A stretch of DNA of 64,000 bases, from positions 1,210,506 through 1,274,505 of the forward strand of contig CANMGU010000002.1 of the NCBI GenBank assembly GCA_947497455.1, read 5' to 3'. Below are positions 44,746 to 54,026 of this stretch, in pieces (the first letter of the stretch is position 1; the number at the start of each line of letters is the position of its first letter). A program made the position numbers and the translations under genes. The stretch comes from an uncultured Sphingomonadaceae bacterium (GTDB lineage Bacteria; Pseudomonadota; Alphaproteobacteria; Sphingomonadales; Sphingomonadaceae). Under the pieces are notes generated by a model that had not been told where the DNA came from, did not search any database, and saw nothing but the letters and a program-made list of their open reading frames with translations.

Positions 44746-45540
44746 CTACACCGCAGTGCGGCCGAATTCCTGACGGGTGACCGGGTGCGAGGCGCTTAGT
44801 CCCCCGTCCACTGCAATGGCCTGACCATTGACATAGGATGATCGGTCAGATGCCAAGAATAAGGCAACTTCCGCCATTTCAATCGGGTTGGCCCCGCGGC
44901 GCAACGGATTGAGGTAACCAAGCCGGTCCTCTTTGCCTTTCTCCCGCGCTTTATCATAGATAAACTGCGTCATGCCGGTCTCCGTGATACCGGGGCAAAT
45001 GGCGTTGCAGCGGACATTAGCTGTAGCAAATTGCTGTGCGGCCACTTTGACAAGATTGATAACCCCCGCCTTCGATGCGGAGTAAGCCGGCCCGCCAGCA
45101 CCGGACCTTATGCCAGCAACACTGGCAGTGCAGATGATCGAGCCGCCATGCCCGCTGTCGGCAATAACCTTTCCGGCATATTTGGCTGCCAGAAACGGCC
45201 CGATCAGATTGACCCGCAAGACCTCCTGCCATTCGGCAACGCTGCTGTCGAAAATCCCTTCAAAGCCTCCGCCGATACCGGCATTGGCGAAAAACACGTG
45301 CAGGTCACCAAATTTCTGCTCTGCCGCATCGACAAGCATTTCAATATCACCTTCCGAGCCAGCATCCGCCTTGATCGCGATGATATTGCCTTCTGAGCCC
45401 TTGGCAGTGTCTTCCACCGCATCAGTAACGTCACTGGCAATCACTTTTGCACCATGTTCGGCAAATAGCAGCGCTGAGGCCCTGCCAATACCGCTGCCCG
45501 CGCCGGTTACGATGGCTACTTTGTCCTGAAGGTCCGCCAT
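44746..45540 (-). CDS. SDR-family oxidoreductase
   Basis: 264 residues with all classical SDR features: [12 protein letters not shown] (cofactor loop), NAG near 87-90, catalytic Ser in CTASVAG and YSASK (YxxxK), and C-terminal GQAIAVDGG. Asp in ASDVTD after strand 2 suggests NAD(H) preference. It is the last gene of the minus-strand acyl-CoA run (ACAD, Zn-ADH, APH kinase, SDR), so oxidation of a hydroxyacyl intermediate is likely. 24 bp separate it from the kinase gene. Its 3' end meets the convergent repeat protein with 3 bp spacing. Confidence 0.92.
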   Translation of the reverse strand: MADLQDKVAIVTGAGSGIGRASALLFAEHGAKVIASDVTDAVEDTAKGSEGNIIAIKADAGSEGDIEMLVDAAEQKFGDLHVFFANAGIGGGFEGIFDSSVAEWQEVLRVNLIGPFLAAKYAGKVIADSGHGGSIICTASVAGIRSGAGGPAYSASKAGVINLVKVAAQQFATANVRCNAICPGITETGMTQFIYDKAREKGKEDRLGYLNPLRRGANPIEMAEVALFLASDRSSYVNGQAIAVDGGLSASHPVTRQEFGRTAV

Positions 45541-45564
45541 GTTTCTGCTCCTGTTTGCCTGATT

Positions 45565-46626
45565 TCAAGCGCCAGCGCGTTTTGCTGCTTCCCATCCGGC
45601 TTGCGCCAATGGTGTTACCCGGTCCGACATTTCGGCCGCAGCTGCGCTATTTGCCGTACCATCTACTACACGTTTCTGAATGCCCTGCAAAATGGCCGCG
45701 ATACGGAATAGATTATAGGCGAGATACCAATCCATCGGCGGAAGATCTTCGATACCGGATTTCTCGCAATAGCGGGCGATAGCTTCCTCTCGAGATGGAA
45801 TGCCAAGCGCCTCTAGATCGACACCCTTCAGGCCGCTGCGGCCCTCTGGTTCCATTTCGTAAGCCATCAGCCAATAGGCAAAATCAGCAATCGGATCACC
45901 GAGCGTGGAGAGTTCCCAATCCAGAACCGCGATGACTTTTGGAGCATCATTCTCAAAGATCATATTGTCGAGACGATAGTCACCATGCACAATACCAAAG
46001 CTTTTTTGTTCCGGTATGGTTTTCGTCAGCCATTCGATGAGTTGATCCATCTCCGGAATGGTTTCGAGTTCGGATAATCTATACTGCTGCGTCCAGCGGG
46101 AAATCTGACGTTCGCAATAATTTCCGGGCTTGCCATGCTTTTCCAAGCCCAATTTTGCCGGGTCATAGCTGTGCAGCAAAGCAAGCGTATCGATCATTTC
46201 ATGATAGATTGCGCGTCGATTGTCGGGATCCAGGCCCGGCAAGGTGCCGTCCCAAAGGGTTCGGCCATCGGCCATACCCATGATATAAAACATCGTGCCA
46301 ATGACATTGTCATCTTCGCAAAGACCGTACGGTTTCGCGACAGGAAAGCCGGCCGGATAAAGCCCCGCAATTACCCTGAACTCGCGGTCTACGGCATGAG
46401 CCGACGGTAGCAATTTGCCAAATGGCTTCTTGCGCAAGACATAGTCGGTACCCGGCGTTTCAATCTTGTAGGTGGGATTGGACTGGCCGCCCTTAAACTT
46501 TGTAATCGTCATGGGGCCGGCAAAGCCTTCCACATTGGCCTCCATCCAGTTAGCAAGACTCGCTTCGTCGAGCTTGTCTTTATCGGGCACTGCCATAGTA
46601 CCAGTCATGTCTTCTTGTGGATTCAT
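45565..46626 (-). CDS. APH-family kinase of the ACAD10/11-LvaA type
   Basis: 353 residues. Kinase motifs: HGDYRLDNMIF with catalytic Asp, and AVLDWELSTLGDPIADFAYWL with the metal ligand. The start TITKFKGGQSNPTYKIETPG and the LDWELSTLGDP version are those of the kinase domain in animal ACAD10/ACAD11 and of bacterial LvaA, which phosphorylates the 4-hydroxyl of 4-hydroxyacyl-CoAs. An acyl-CoA dehydrogenase of matching type lies two genes upstream in the same run. This makes a 4-hydroxy acid catabolic role more likely than antibiotic modification; the exact substrate is inferred. Confidence 0.88.
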   Translation of the reverse strand: MNPQEDMTGTMAVPDKDKLDEASLANWMEANVEGFAGPMTITKFKGGQSNPTYKIETPGTDYVLRKKPFGKLLPSAHAVDREFRVIAGLYPAGFPVAKPYGLCEDDNVIGTMFYIMGMADGRTLWDGTLPGLDPDNRRAIYHEMIDTLALLHSYDPAKLGLEKHGKPGNYCERQISRWTQQYRLSELETIPEMDQLIEWLTKTIPEQKSFGIVHGDYRLDNMIFENDAPKVIAVLDWELSTLGDPIADFAYWLMAYEMEPEGRSGLKGVDLEALGIPSREEAIARYCEKSGIEDLPPMDWYLAYNLFRIAAILQGIQKRVVDGTANSAAAAEMSDRVTPLAQAGWEAAKRAGA

Positions 46627-46645
46627 GGAAGTTCCCTCTTCCTAA

Positions 46646-47731
46646 TTAGTTGAATGTGATAACGGAGCGCGCCGCATCACCTTTTCTCATTTTCTCAAAG
46701 CCATCGTTAATTTGCTCAAGTGGGATGGTTTCGGCAACAATACTATCCAAATCCAGCAATCCGCGCAGATAGAAATCGACGAGACGCGGGATATCTACCG
46801 GAAAGCGGTTCTCGCCCATAAGCACGCCTTGTAGTTTCTTGCCCGATAGCAGATCCATAGCGCTGAGCCCCACCTGATGATCGAGCGGCATCATGCCGAG
46901 GATTGTTGCTGTCCCGCCGCGTTTGAGCGATCCGACTGCAAGTTCACCTGATGCCGGGCGACCGACGGCCTCGATCGCATGATCGACGCCGCCTTTGGTG
47001 AGATCTAAAATCTGTGCTGCTGCGTCATCTGCCAGGGCGTCAACGGTATCAGTTGCTCCAAGTTTCATTGCAAGATCCCGTTTTTCCGGAACAGGATCGG
47101 CCGCAATGATACGGCCCGCTCCAGCAATTTTGGCGGCATTTATTGTCGCTAACCCGACACCGCCGCAGCCGACTACAGCGACTGTTTCTCCCGGTGTAAC
47201 AGCGCAGGCATTAAAGATGGTTCCCGCTCCGGTTGTAACCGCACAGCCAATAACAGCGGCGCGATCAAGCGGCATGTCGGGATCAATCCGCGTACAGGCA
47301 TGTTCGTGGATCAGCATTTGTTCGGCAAAGGCTGACAAATTCAGCATCTGCGCAACGGTCGAGCCGTCGGGCCGAGTAATCCGCGGCGCTTCGCCTTCTG
47401 CTCGCCGCGTATCCGCACCGAGACATAGAGACATGCGACCGGACACACAAAACTCGCAATGGCCGCAAAAAGCAGACAAGCAAGAAACGACGGCATCACC
47501 TACCGCAACGGTACGCACTTCGCTGCCAATGGCTTCAACAATACCCGCCGCTTCATGTCCTGGTATAGCTGGCAAGGGATGCGGATAACTGCCATCCATG
47601 AAATGGAGATCCGAATGGCATAACCCACAGGCAGCCGTTCGGATCAGCACTTCATGCGGTCCTGGATTGGAGATGGTGACATCTTCGATTTCGAGCGGTT
47701 TGCCCGCCTCAACCAGGACTGCTGCTTTCAT
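46646..47731 (-). CDS. Zinc-dependent alcohol dehydrogenase
   Basis: 361 residues, MDR superfamily. Catalytic zinc ligands in ACGLCHSDLHFMDGS and PGHEAAGIVEAIGSEV; structural zinc cysteines in FCGHCEFCVSGRMSLC; NAD-binding VGCGGVGLATI. It follows the class III/benzyl-alcohol-like layout. It lies between the kinase and dehydrogenase genes with 15-20 bp gaps, so it belongs to the same transcript and may oxidise an alcohol or hydroxy acid entering the pathway. Confidence 0.93.
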   Translation of the reverse strand: MKAAVLVEAGKPLEIEDVTISNPGPHEVLIRTAACGLCHSDLHFMDGSYPHPLPAIPGHEAAGIVEAIGSEVRTVAVGDAVVSCLSAFCGHCEFCVSGRMSLCLGADTRRAEGEAPRITRPDGSTVAQMLNLSAFAEQMLIHEHACTRIDPDMPLDRAAVIGCAVTTGAGTIFNACAVTPGETVAVVGCGGVGLATINAAKIAGAGRIIAADPVPEKRDLAMKLGATDTVDALADDAAAQILDLTKGGVDHAIEAVGRPASGELAVGSLKRGGTATILGMMPLDHQVGLSAMDLLSGKKLQGVLMGENRFPVDIPRLVDFYLRGLLDLDSIVAETIPLEQINDGFEKMRKGDAARSVITFN

Positions 47732-47746
47732 CGGATTAGCCCTCCC

Positions 47747-49048
47747 TTATCGCGTGACGGCGAGGTCGCCGGAAGACAGTTCTTCCTTCATTTTGCTGCC
47801 ATCAGCGGTTTCGGCATATTTGCCATACTCCATCTTGGCGATCGTCCGGTTGTGAACTTCATCCGGACCATCTGCGAGACGCAACGTACGTTGATGAGCA
47901 TAAGCGCTGGCCAGACCGAAGTCATTGCTCACTCCGCCGCCGCCATGTGCCTGAATGGCATCATCAATGATTTTCAGTGCCATTGTTGGTGCCTGTACTT
48001 TGATCATGGCAATCTCCGCTTTTGCATATTTATTGCCGACCTTGTCCATCATATCAGCGGCTTTCAAGCAAAGCAGGCGGCTCATATCGATGTCAATACG
48101 GGCCCGTGCGACGCGTTCGTCCCAGACGCTATGCTCGGAAATCCGCTTGCCGAATGCGATGCGGGATTGGAGGCGTTTGACCATTTTCTGGAGCGCTTCT
48201 TCTGCAACACCAATGGTACGCATGCAGTGATGAATACGGCCAGGCCCAAGGCGGCCTTGCGCGATTTCAAAACCACGTCCCTCACCCAAGATGATATTGG
48301 ATGCCGGAACACGAACATCTTTCATTTCGACTTCCATATGACCGTGTGGTGCATCGTCATAACCAAAGACAGGCAGGTGGCGAATGATATTCACGCCTGG
48401 CGCGTCGGTTGGCATGAGGATCTGAGATTGTTGTGTGTAGCGGCTGCCTTCAAATGTGGTCTTGCCCATGACAATGGCAATTTTGCAACGGGGATCGCCA
48501 AGACCGGAAGACCACCATTTGCGGCCATTGATCACATATTCATCGCCATCGCGAACGATAGCGGTTTCAATGTTGGTCGCATCGGAGGACGCCACAGCAG
48601 GCTCCGTCATCAAGAAGGCCGAACGAATCTCACCGTTCATCAGCGGACGAAGATACTGCTCTTTCTGTTCCAGTGTGCCGTAACGATGAAACACTTCCAT
48701 ATTGCCCGTATCTGGCGCGGAGCAGTTGAATACTTCGGATGAAAAACCAACGCGGCCCATTTCTTCAGCGCAAAGAGCATATTCAAGGTTTGTGAGGCCA
48801 GGGCCCTCAAACTGAAAGCTGTCATCGATGTGAGGGAGGTTCGGATTGGAAGGCGGCATGAAAAGATTCCAGATGCCCTTTTCTTTCGCCTTGGCTTTCT
48901 CTTCTTCCACAACTTGCAGGACTTTCCAGCGATCTCCGGATTCGTCTTCAGCCTGATAATCAGCGACACGCGGGCGCACATGATTCTCGATATGCTCGCG
49001 TACCTGATTGCGCCAATATTCCTGCTTTTCCGTGAGATCAAAATCCAT
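47747..49048 (-). CDS. Acyl-CoA dehydrogenase (ACAD10/11-like)
   Basis: 433 residues. FAD/acyl-CoA dehydrogenase pattern: [44 protein letters not shown], and [34 protein letters not shown] near the C terminus. The QAHGGGGVS block and DGPDEVH ending are closest to ACAD10/11-type enzymes, which in mammals act with a fused kinase on 4-hydroxyacyl-CoAs by eliminating phosphate. First gene of the minus-strand run ACAD, Zn-ADH, APH kinase, SDR. A separate MFS gene lies 113 bp upstream on the same strand. Confidence 0.93.
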   Translation of the reverse strand: MDFDLTEKQEYWRNQVREHIENHVRPRVADYQAEDESGDRWKVLQVVEEEKAKAKEKGIWNLFMPPSNPNLPHIDDSFQFEGPGLTNLEYALCAEEMGRVGFSSEVFNCSAPDTGNMEVFHRYGTLEQKEQYLRPLMNGEIRSAFLMTEPAVASSDATNIETAIVRDGDEYVINGRKWWSSGLGDPRCKIAIVMGKTTFEGSRYTQQSQILMPTDAPGVNIIRHLPVFGYDDAPHGHMEVEMKDVRVPASNIILGEGRGFEIAQGRLGPGRIHHCMRTIGVAEEALQKMVKRLQSRIAFGKRISEHSVWDERVARARIDIDMSRLLCLKAADMMDKVGNKYAKAEIAMIKVQAPTMALKIIDDAIQAHGGGGVSNDFGLASAYAHQRTLRLADGPDEVHNRTIAKMEYGKYAETADGSKMKEELSSGDLAVTR

Positions 49049-49161
49049 GCTTCTATCCTTTTTTGAGAGCTTTTCGATTTAACTATGCAATTAACTTATC
49101 AGAGCCGTCACAGCATGGCCACAGGGAAAGGAGCGATTGGGAATGGTTTTTATCCATCTCC

Positions 49162-50592
49162 CTACTCCGCAGGTGGAGATGCCGCGGTCAGCTTCGCGAC
49201 GCGTTCGCTATGGTCCTTTTCACTCAGTGGGAACAATGTGTAGGCCCACGTACCAATAAGGCCAATGACGGTAATCATGCTCACGTAGATCAAAGCCAAA
49301 TTATCGACTATGGCCGAATCGACCGAGCCAGGAACTGCCTGTTCCGGCAGCTGAATGAAGGAGATGATAAGGCCGGAGAGCAAAATACCCATGCCGCCAA
49401 CCATTTTTTGCATGAACCACATACCGGAAGAAAAAAGACCTTCCGTGCGCTTGCCGGCTTCGAATGCATAGGCATCTGCAACGTCTGCCATCATCGACAT
49501 GGTAAGGATCATCGCCGATATGCTTGAGGCGGTTGCGATCACAAGAAATGTGAACAGGGTGGGAACCAGGACGTCGGAGCCGGGCACTGGAAAAAGATCC
49601 AACATCCGCAACCAATAGGGCGCTGTGCCAATCATCAATGCAAATAATGTCAATATCGCTGCCCCTATAGGTTTTCCTGTACGCTTGGAAATCGGGGTCA
49701 CCAGAACAAATGCCATGATAACACCGATGAACAATACTGCAGAATAAAGGGTGAACTCAGCCGATCCGAATTCCCATACATGGGTCAACAGATATGGGGT
49801 CATGGCGAATGTGAGCCCCTGGTTGGTGTAGGCAAAGACGCCGGCGAACATCAAAAGCATGAACGGTGAAAATCGAAACGCCGCCAACATTTGTTTGAAA
49901 TCTTCTGCTGTTTCCGGGTGAGCGGCCTCGGATTTGTAACCACTTACTATTCGTTTGTGGGTGCTGATCGCTGATACAAAGACGGCGAAGACCATGATGC
50001 CCGCGCCCACAATAGCATAGGAAGCATAACCGTCTGCATTGAGCAATCCGACCGGATATTCCGCATTCGGAACCAAGAGAAATCCATAAGCGAGGACCAT
50101 AATTCCAAGGCCGCTGGCCCAACCGAATAACGTCCGAAAACGCAATATACTCGTACGATCATGATAGTCTTTGCTCAGTTCCGGAACCAGAGCCAATGAG
50201 GGAACTTCATAGGCTGAGAGAGAAAAGCGCACGAGCATCGCCATCGCCAACAGATAGAAAAACTGAACAGTTCCACTGGCTTCGGGCGGATGCCACAAAA
50301 ATAACCAGGCGATAGCAATAGGTACAGCCGATCCATAAAGCCACGGGTGGCGACGCCCAATCGATGTCCGAGTGCGATCGGTCATCTGACCGATGAGGGG
50401 ATCCACAAAAGCATCTACAAACAGGGCAATTGCGATCGCTAAGCTCACCACGTCGGCGCGCATGCCAACAACCTGGTTATAATAGTAGAGCAGAAAAACG
50501 GCGAAACCGTTATCCTTTACGCCATAAGCTGCGGCACCGAAGCCATAAAGAAGCTTGGTCTTTAGCGGAAGTTTTTCAGCTGAATCTGTCAA
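49162..50592 (-). CDS. GPH-type (MelB-like) MFS cation symporter
   Basis: 476 residues, 12 predicted transmembrane helices, from TTG 50592, which overlaps the upstream SDR stop (TTGA). The N-terminal GFGAAAYGVKDNGFAVFLLYYYNQVVG and DPLIGQMTDRTRTSIGRRHPW match the glycoside-pentoside-hexuronide:cation symporter family. In this gene set it could import the substrate of the acyl-CoA pathway, perhaps as a glycoside or terpenoid-like compound. Inner membrane. Translationally coupled with the SDR. Confidence 0.92.
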   Translation of the reverse strand: MTDSAEKLPLKTKLLYGFGAAAYGVKDNGFAVFLLYYYNQVVGMRADVVSLAIAIALFVDAFVDPLIGQMTDRTRTSIGRRHPWLYGSAVPIAIAWLFLWHPPEASGTVQFFYLLAMAMLVRFSLSAYEVPSLALVPELSKDYHDRTSILRFRTLFGWASGLGIMVLAYGFLLVPNAEYPVGLLNADGYASYAIVGAGIMVFAVFVSAISTHKRIVSGYKSEAAHPETAEDFKQMLAAFRFSPFMLLMFAGVFAYTNQGLTFAMTPYLLTHVWEFGSAEFTLYSAVLFIGVIMAFVLVTPISKRTGKPIGAAILTLFALMIGTAPYWLRMLDLFPVPGSDVLVPTLFTFLVIATASSISAMILTMSMMADVADAYAFEAGKRTEGLFSSGMWFMQKMVGGMGILLSGLIISFIQLPEQAVPGSVDSAIVDNLALIYVSMITVIGLIGTWAYTLFPLSEKDHSERVAKLTAASPPAE

Positions 50593-51425
50593 CGCAGATG
50601 CTCCGGTAAAATGGCATCCAACATGCCGGGCGCTTCCGGATCCCAGCTGGATTGGGTGCCAACCAGCAATCCACCATCGACCAGCAAATGTGTGCCAGTG
50701 ACAAACCCTGCGGCATCGGATGCAAAATAGGCTACCGCCTCGGCAATATCGTCGGGAATGCCGGGCCGGGATATCGGTTGAGCGCCTGCTGCTGCTTGAC
50801 CCAAGACGCTATTGATCTGTAGCGCTTCCTCTTTGTTGGCACCGACAGTAGCAGCAAAAATATTGGTTTGAATGAAGCCGGGACAGATCGCATTCACTCG
50901 TATCTTATATTGCGCCAGTTCAGCGGCGGATAGCTTGGTCAGATGCAAAACACCGGCCTTTGCGGTCGAATAAGCAACGGGACCAAAGCCGGCCTGAAAG
51001 GCGCAGACCGAGGCTGTATTAATGATGGCGCCACCGCCCCGTTTTTTGAGGTGAGGCGCAGCATGGCGAATACCCATGGCAACGGACTTGAGCAGCAATG
51101 CCATGGCAAAGTCCCAGTCGTCTCCGCTTATCTCGTCTATCGCATCGCGTGGTCCACCGGCGCCTGCGTTGTTGAAGACAATATCAAGCCCACCGGTCGT
51201 CTCTGCGGCATAATCCATCAATGCCTTGACGTCTCCTTCCTGGGTGACATCGCATCTCTGAAAATGGAAACTGTCGCCGAGCGTGGACATCATCGCGGAG
51301 CCTTCATCAGCATCGATGTCGCCCATGACCACTTCGGCGCCTTCGCGCAAAAACAGATCAACGGTGCCGCGACCAATACCCGATGAACCGCCCGTTATAA
51401 CAACGGTTTTGCCTTCAAATCGCAT
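50589..51425 (-). CDS. SDR-family oxidoreductase
   Basis: 278 residues from ATG 51425, placed because MRFEGKTVVITGGSSGIGRG starts the fold; the longer frame to 51491 lies in the divergent promoter region. Cofactor loop TGGSSGIG, NNAGAGGP, catalytic S in TASVCAF and YSTAK, then GTHLLVDGG. MGDIDADEG after strand 2 (Asp) points to NAD(H). It begins the MFS-containing minus-strand run and faces the divergent ACAD pair, with a 220-bp shared promoter region holding a 12-bp inverted repeat. Confidence 0.92.
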   Translation of the reverse strand: MRFEGKTVVITGGSSGIGRGTVDLFLREGAEVVMGDIDADEGSAMMSTLGDSFHFQRCDVTQEGDVKALMDYAAETTGGLDIVFNNAGAGGPRDAIDEISGDDWDFAMALLLKSVAMGIRHAAPHLKKRGGGAIINTASVCAFQAGFGPVAYSTAKAGVLHLTKLSAAELAQYKIRVNAICPGFIQTNIFAATVGANKEEALQINSVLGQAAAGAQPISRPGIPDDIAEAVAYFASDAAGFVTGTHLLVDGGLLVGTQSSWDPEAPGMLDAILPEHLR

Positions 51426-51505
51426 CTTATGGGCTCCTGTTTTTGGGCTATTTTTCTTTGGAACATAGGCCCAGCCCGAATTGACCGTCAATCGATTCCG
51501 GTAAT

Positions 51506-51582
51506 TGATCCGCTTGCCGCTACGGAATCCAGTATGCGTGTCTATGGCCGATTATTTTTTCGATCTTTGCGCAAGCGGATCA
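51506..51582. promoter_or_regulatory. Widely spaced 12-bp inverted repeat in a divergent promoter region
   Basis: TGATCCGCTTGC (51506-51517) is the exact complement of GCAAGCGGATCA (51571-51582), separated by 53 bp. It lies in the 220-bp region between the divergent SDR and ACAD genes. Half-sites 65 bp apart, six helical turns, could support DNA looping by one regulator controlling both directions. No regulator gene is adjacent. Confidence 0.55.
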
Positions 51583-51645
51583 TTGAACCTTGGGCCTTAC
51601 CTATGATAGTCAGGTGTTAACTGACCAATTAAAGGAATCATCATC

Positions 51646-52839
51646 ATGTCCGATCTTGAAAGTTTCCGCGAAGAAACCGTCGCGTGGCTGGAAGCCAATT
51701 GTCCTCCAGAAATGCGCGAACCATTTGTGGATGAGAGCGATATTTGCTGGGGTGGCAAGAACCCCACGTTCAAACCCGGTCAGAAAGAGTGGATGGACAA
51801 AATGGCGGCCAAGGGTTGGACCGTTCCGGACTGGCCGAAAGAATATGGCGGCGGCGGGTTGTCGCGTGCGGAAACCAAAATCCTGCTGCAGGAAATGGGT
51901 CGTCTGAAGATTCGCTCTCCCTTGTCGAGCTTTGGCATCTGGATGCTTGGACCCGCGCTGCTGCACTTTGGTACTGAAGAACAAAAGCTTCATTTTCTGC
52001 CGCCAATTGCGCGCGGTGAGGTGCGTTGGTGTCAGGGTTATTCCGAACCTGGATCTGGGTCCGATCTGGCTTCGCTGCAAACCTCTGCGGAAGACAAAGG
52101 TGATCACTATCTGATCAACGGTCAGAAAATCTGGACCAGCTATGCTGATAAAGCAGACTGGATCTTTTGTCTGACTCGCACAGATAAATCGACAAAGCAT
52201 AAAGGCATTAGCTTCATGCTGTTCGACATGACTACCAAAGGCGTGGAGACGAAGCCCATTGTATTGATCTCCGGACAATCGGCATTTTGCGAGACCTTTT
52301 TTGCCGATGTCGAAGTGCCCAAGTCATATGGTGACGGCGTTTCGTCGGTAGTAGGTGAAGTAAATCGCGGCTGGGACGTTGCCAAATATCTGTTAGGCCA
52401 TGAGCGCAGCATGATTTCCGGCGATGGTTCATCGGGCGCAGCCTCGCTCGGATCCAAATTTGCCGATCAATATGGTCGAGACGAGATGGGCCGGTTGGAT
52501 GACCCCATGCTTCGCGCACAAATGGCAGATATGGATATTGATGTTCTGGCTTTCAGGGCGATGGCGGAACGCTTTGGCGATACGTTCAAGGCCAATCTTT
52601 GTCACCCTGCGCAGCCCAATATGATGAAATATGCGGGCACTGAAATTAACAAACGCCGCCACGAACTGATTATGTCAGCGGGTGGCAGTGAAGTGCTGGA
52701 ATGGGAAAGCGAGGCAACCAATGGCGGGCTTACTGCACGCAGCTGGTTGCGGACCAAAGCCAATAGTATCGAGGGCGGTACCAGCGAAGTGATGCTGAAC
52801 GTTGTCTCCAAACAGATATTGCAACTGCCAAGCGCTTAA
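51646..52839 (+). CDS. Acyl-CoA dehydrogenase, large partner of a pair
   Basis: 397 residues. Typical stretches: WPKEYGGGGLSRAETKILLQEMG, WCQGYSEPGSGSDLASLQT (FAD/substrate loop), and C-terminal SIEGGTSEVMLNVVSKQIL with the Glu-Gly-Gly-Thr segment and Glu expected near the flavin. The W-C-Q-G-Y-SEPGSGSD form and the adjacent smaller homologue recall the FadE28/29-like alpha2beta2 dehydrogenases that act on steroid or branched side-chain CoA esters. Substrate unproven. GGAATC precedes ATG 51646; the partner gene follows 41 bp on. Confidence 0.93.
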   Translation: MSDLESFREETVAWLEANCPPEMREPFVDESDICWGGKNPTFKPGQKEWMDKMAAKGWTVPDWPKEYGGGGLSRAETKILLQEMGRLKIRSPLSSFGIWMLGPALLHFGTEEQKLHFLPPIARGEVRWCQGYSEPGSGSDLASLQTSAEDKGDHYLINGQKIWTSYADKADWIFCLTRTDKSTKHKGISFMLFDMTTKGVETKPIVLISGQSAFCETFFADVEVPKSYGDGVSSVVGEVNRGWDVAKYLLGHERSMISGDGSSGAASLGSKFADQYGRDEMGRLDDPMLRAQMADMDIDVLAFRAMAERFGDTFKANLCHPAQPNMMKYAGTEINKRRHELIMSAGGSEVLEWESEATNGGLTARSWLRTKANSIEGGTSEVMLNVVSKQILQLPSA

Positions 52840-52880
52840 ATTTCAAGCGGTTAATACAATTTAGTAGAAGGATAAAAGCG

Positions 52881-54017
52881 ATGCCGCTTTACTTGAATGA
52901 CGACCAGAAGATGCTGCAAGATAGTGCAGCGGATTTTATGAAGGGCGAAGGCAATGTTGCTCATTTGCGCGAGTTTCGCGACAAGAATTGCAAAGACGGA
53001 TTTTCACACGCGCTATGGAAGCAATTTGCTGAAATGGGCTTCACCGGGATATTGGTTTCCGAGGAAGAAGGCGGATTGGGCCTTGGTCATATTGAGGCCG
53101 GAGTTGTCCTTGAAGAAATCGGTCGCAACCTGACGCCGTCGCCTTTTCTCACAACTGCAGTGGCTGGTGTAGAGGCCTTAAATGCAGGCGGTAAGGCGCT
53201 GCGTGACAAATATTTCCCCGGCATCTTGTCCGGCGATAGCGTGCTGGCACTCGCCATTGATGAAGGTGCGAAGCACCGACCAGATAAAATTACAATGGCT
53301 GCCACCCGGGAAGGCAATGGTTTTAAGCTGGATGGCAAAAAGCAATTTGTTGTCCAGGGCGGTTCGGCGGATACGCTTGTTGTTGCGGCGCGGACAAGCG
53401 GCAGTGCGGGCGAAGACAAAGGCCTGACTCTTTTTGCCGTCGATACCAGCGCTGCTGGACTGTCCAGAAACAGCGTCCGTTTGGTGGATAGTGCAATGGC
53501 GGCCCATGTCGAGTTTGACGGCGTGGTGGTTGATGCTGATGCCGTGATTGGTGAAGTCGATGAGGGCGGCGCTGTCCTCCAGCGTATGCTCAATGCCGGC
53601 CGCGCAGGCGCTGCTGCAGAGACGCTTGGTGTTGGTACAGGCGCGATGGATATCACGGTAGAATATATCAAAGGTCGCAAGCAATTCGATACGATTATCG
53701 GTACCTTTCAGGCATTGCAGCATCGCGCAGCTCATCTGTACAGCGAGTTGGAAATTGCACGTGCGACGGTATTGAAAGCACAGCAAATGCTTGATGAGGG
53801 ATCATCAAAAGCGGAATTGATGGTATCTGTCGCAAAGGCCAAAACCGGGAAGACAACAGCGCTATCTGTTAAAGAAGGTGTGCAGATGCATGGCGGCGTT
53901 GGGATGACCGACGAATATGATATTGGCCTCTATATGAAGCGCGATAGGGCGCTGGCTGAATTTATGGGTGATTCCAATTATCACACCAATCTCGTTGCTG
54001 AAATGCACGGCTACTAA
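52881..54017 (+). CDS. Acyl-CoA dehydrogenase, small partner of a pair
   Basis: 378 residues. ACAD fold with FTGILVSEEEGGLGLGHIEAGVVLEEIGRNLTPSPF and the C-terminal QMHGGVGMTDEYDIGLYMKRDRA. The middle lacks the usual well-conserved SEPGSGSD-type motif and is replaced by a divergent stretch, as in the non-canonical subunits of heteromeric ACADs. It follows the larger ACAD by 41 bp and precedes an SDR by 9 bp, so all three are co-transcribed. A heteromeric complex with the 51646 product is inferred, not shown. Confidence 0.9.
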   Translation: MPLYLNDDQKMLQDSAADFMKGEGNVAHLREFRDKNCKDGFSHALWKQFAEMGFTGILVSEEEGGLGLGHIEAGVVLEEIGRNLTPSPFLTTAVAGVEALNAGGKALRDKYFPGILSGDSVLALAIDEGAKHRPDKITMAATREGNGFKLDGKKQFVVQGGSADTLVVAARTSGSAGEDKGLTLFAVDTSAAGLSRNSVRLVDSAMAAHVEFDGVVVDADAVIGEVDEGGAVLQRMLNAGRAGAAAETLGVGTGAMDITVEYIKGRKQFDTIIGTFQALQHRAAHLYSELEIARATVLKAQQMLDEGSSKAELMVSVAKAKTGKTTALSVKEGVQMHGGVGMTDEYDIGLYMKRDRALAEFMGDSNYHTNLVAEMHGY

Positions 54018-54026
54018 AAGGATATC

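Noticed and set aside
45008..45024. AGCGGACATTAGCT, identical over 14 bases to part of the palindromic repeat at 41866
   Set aside because: It lies within a conserved coding segment of the SDR at 44746-45540 and lacks the partner arm; chance match.
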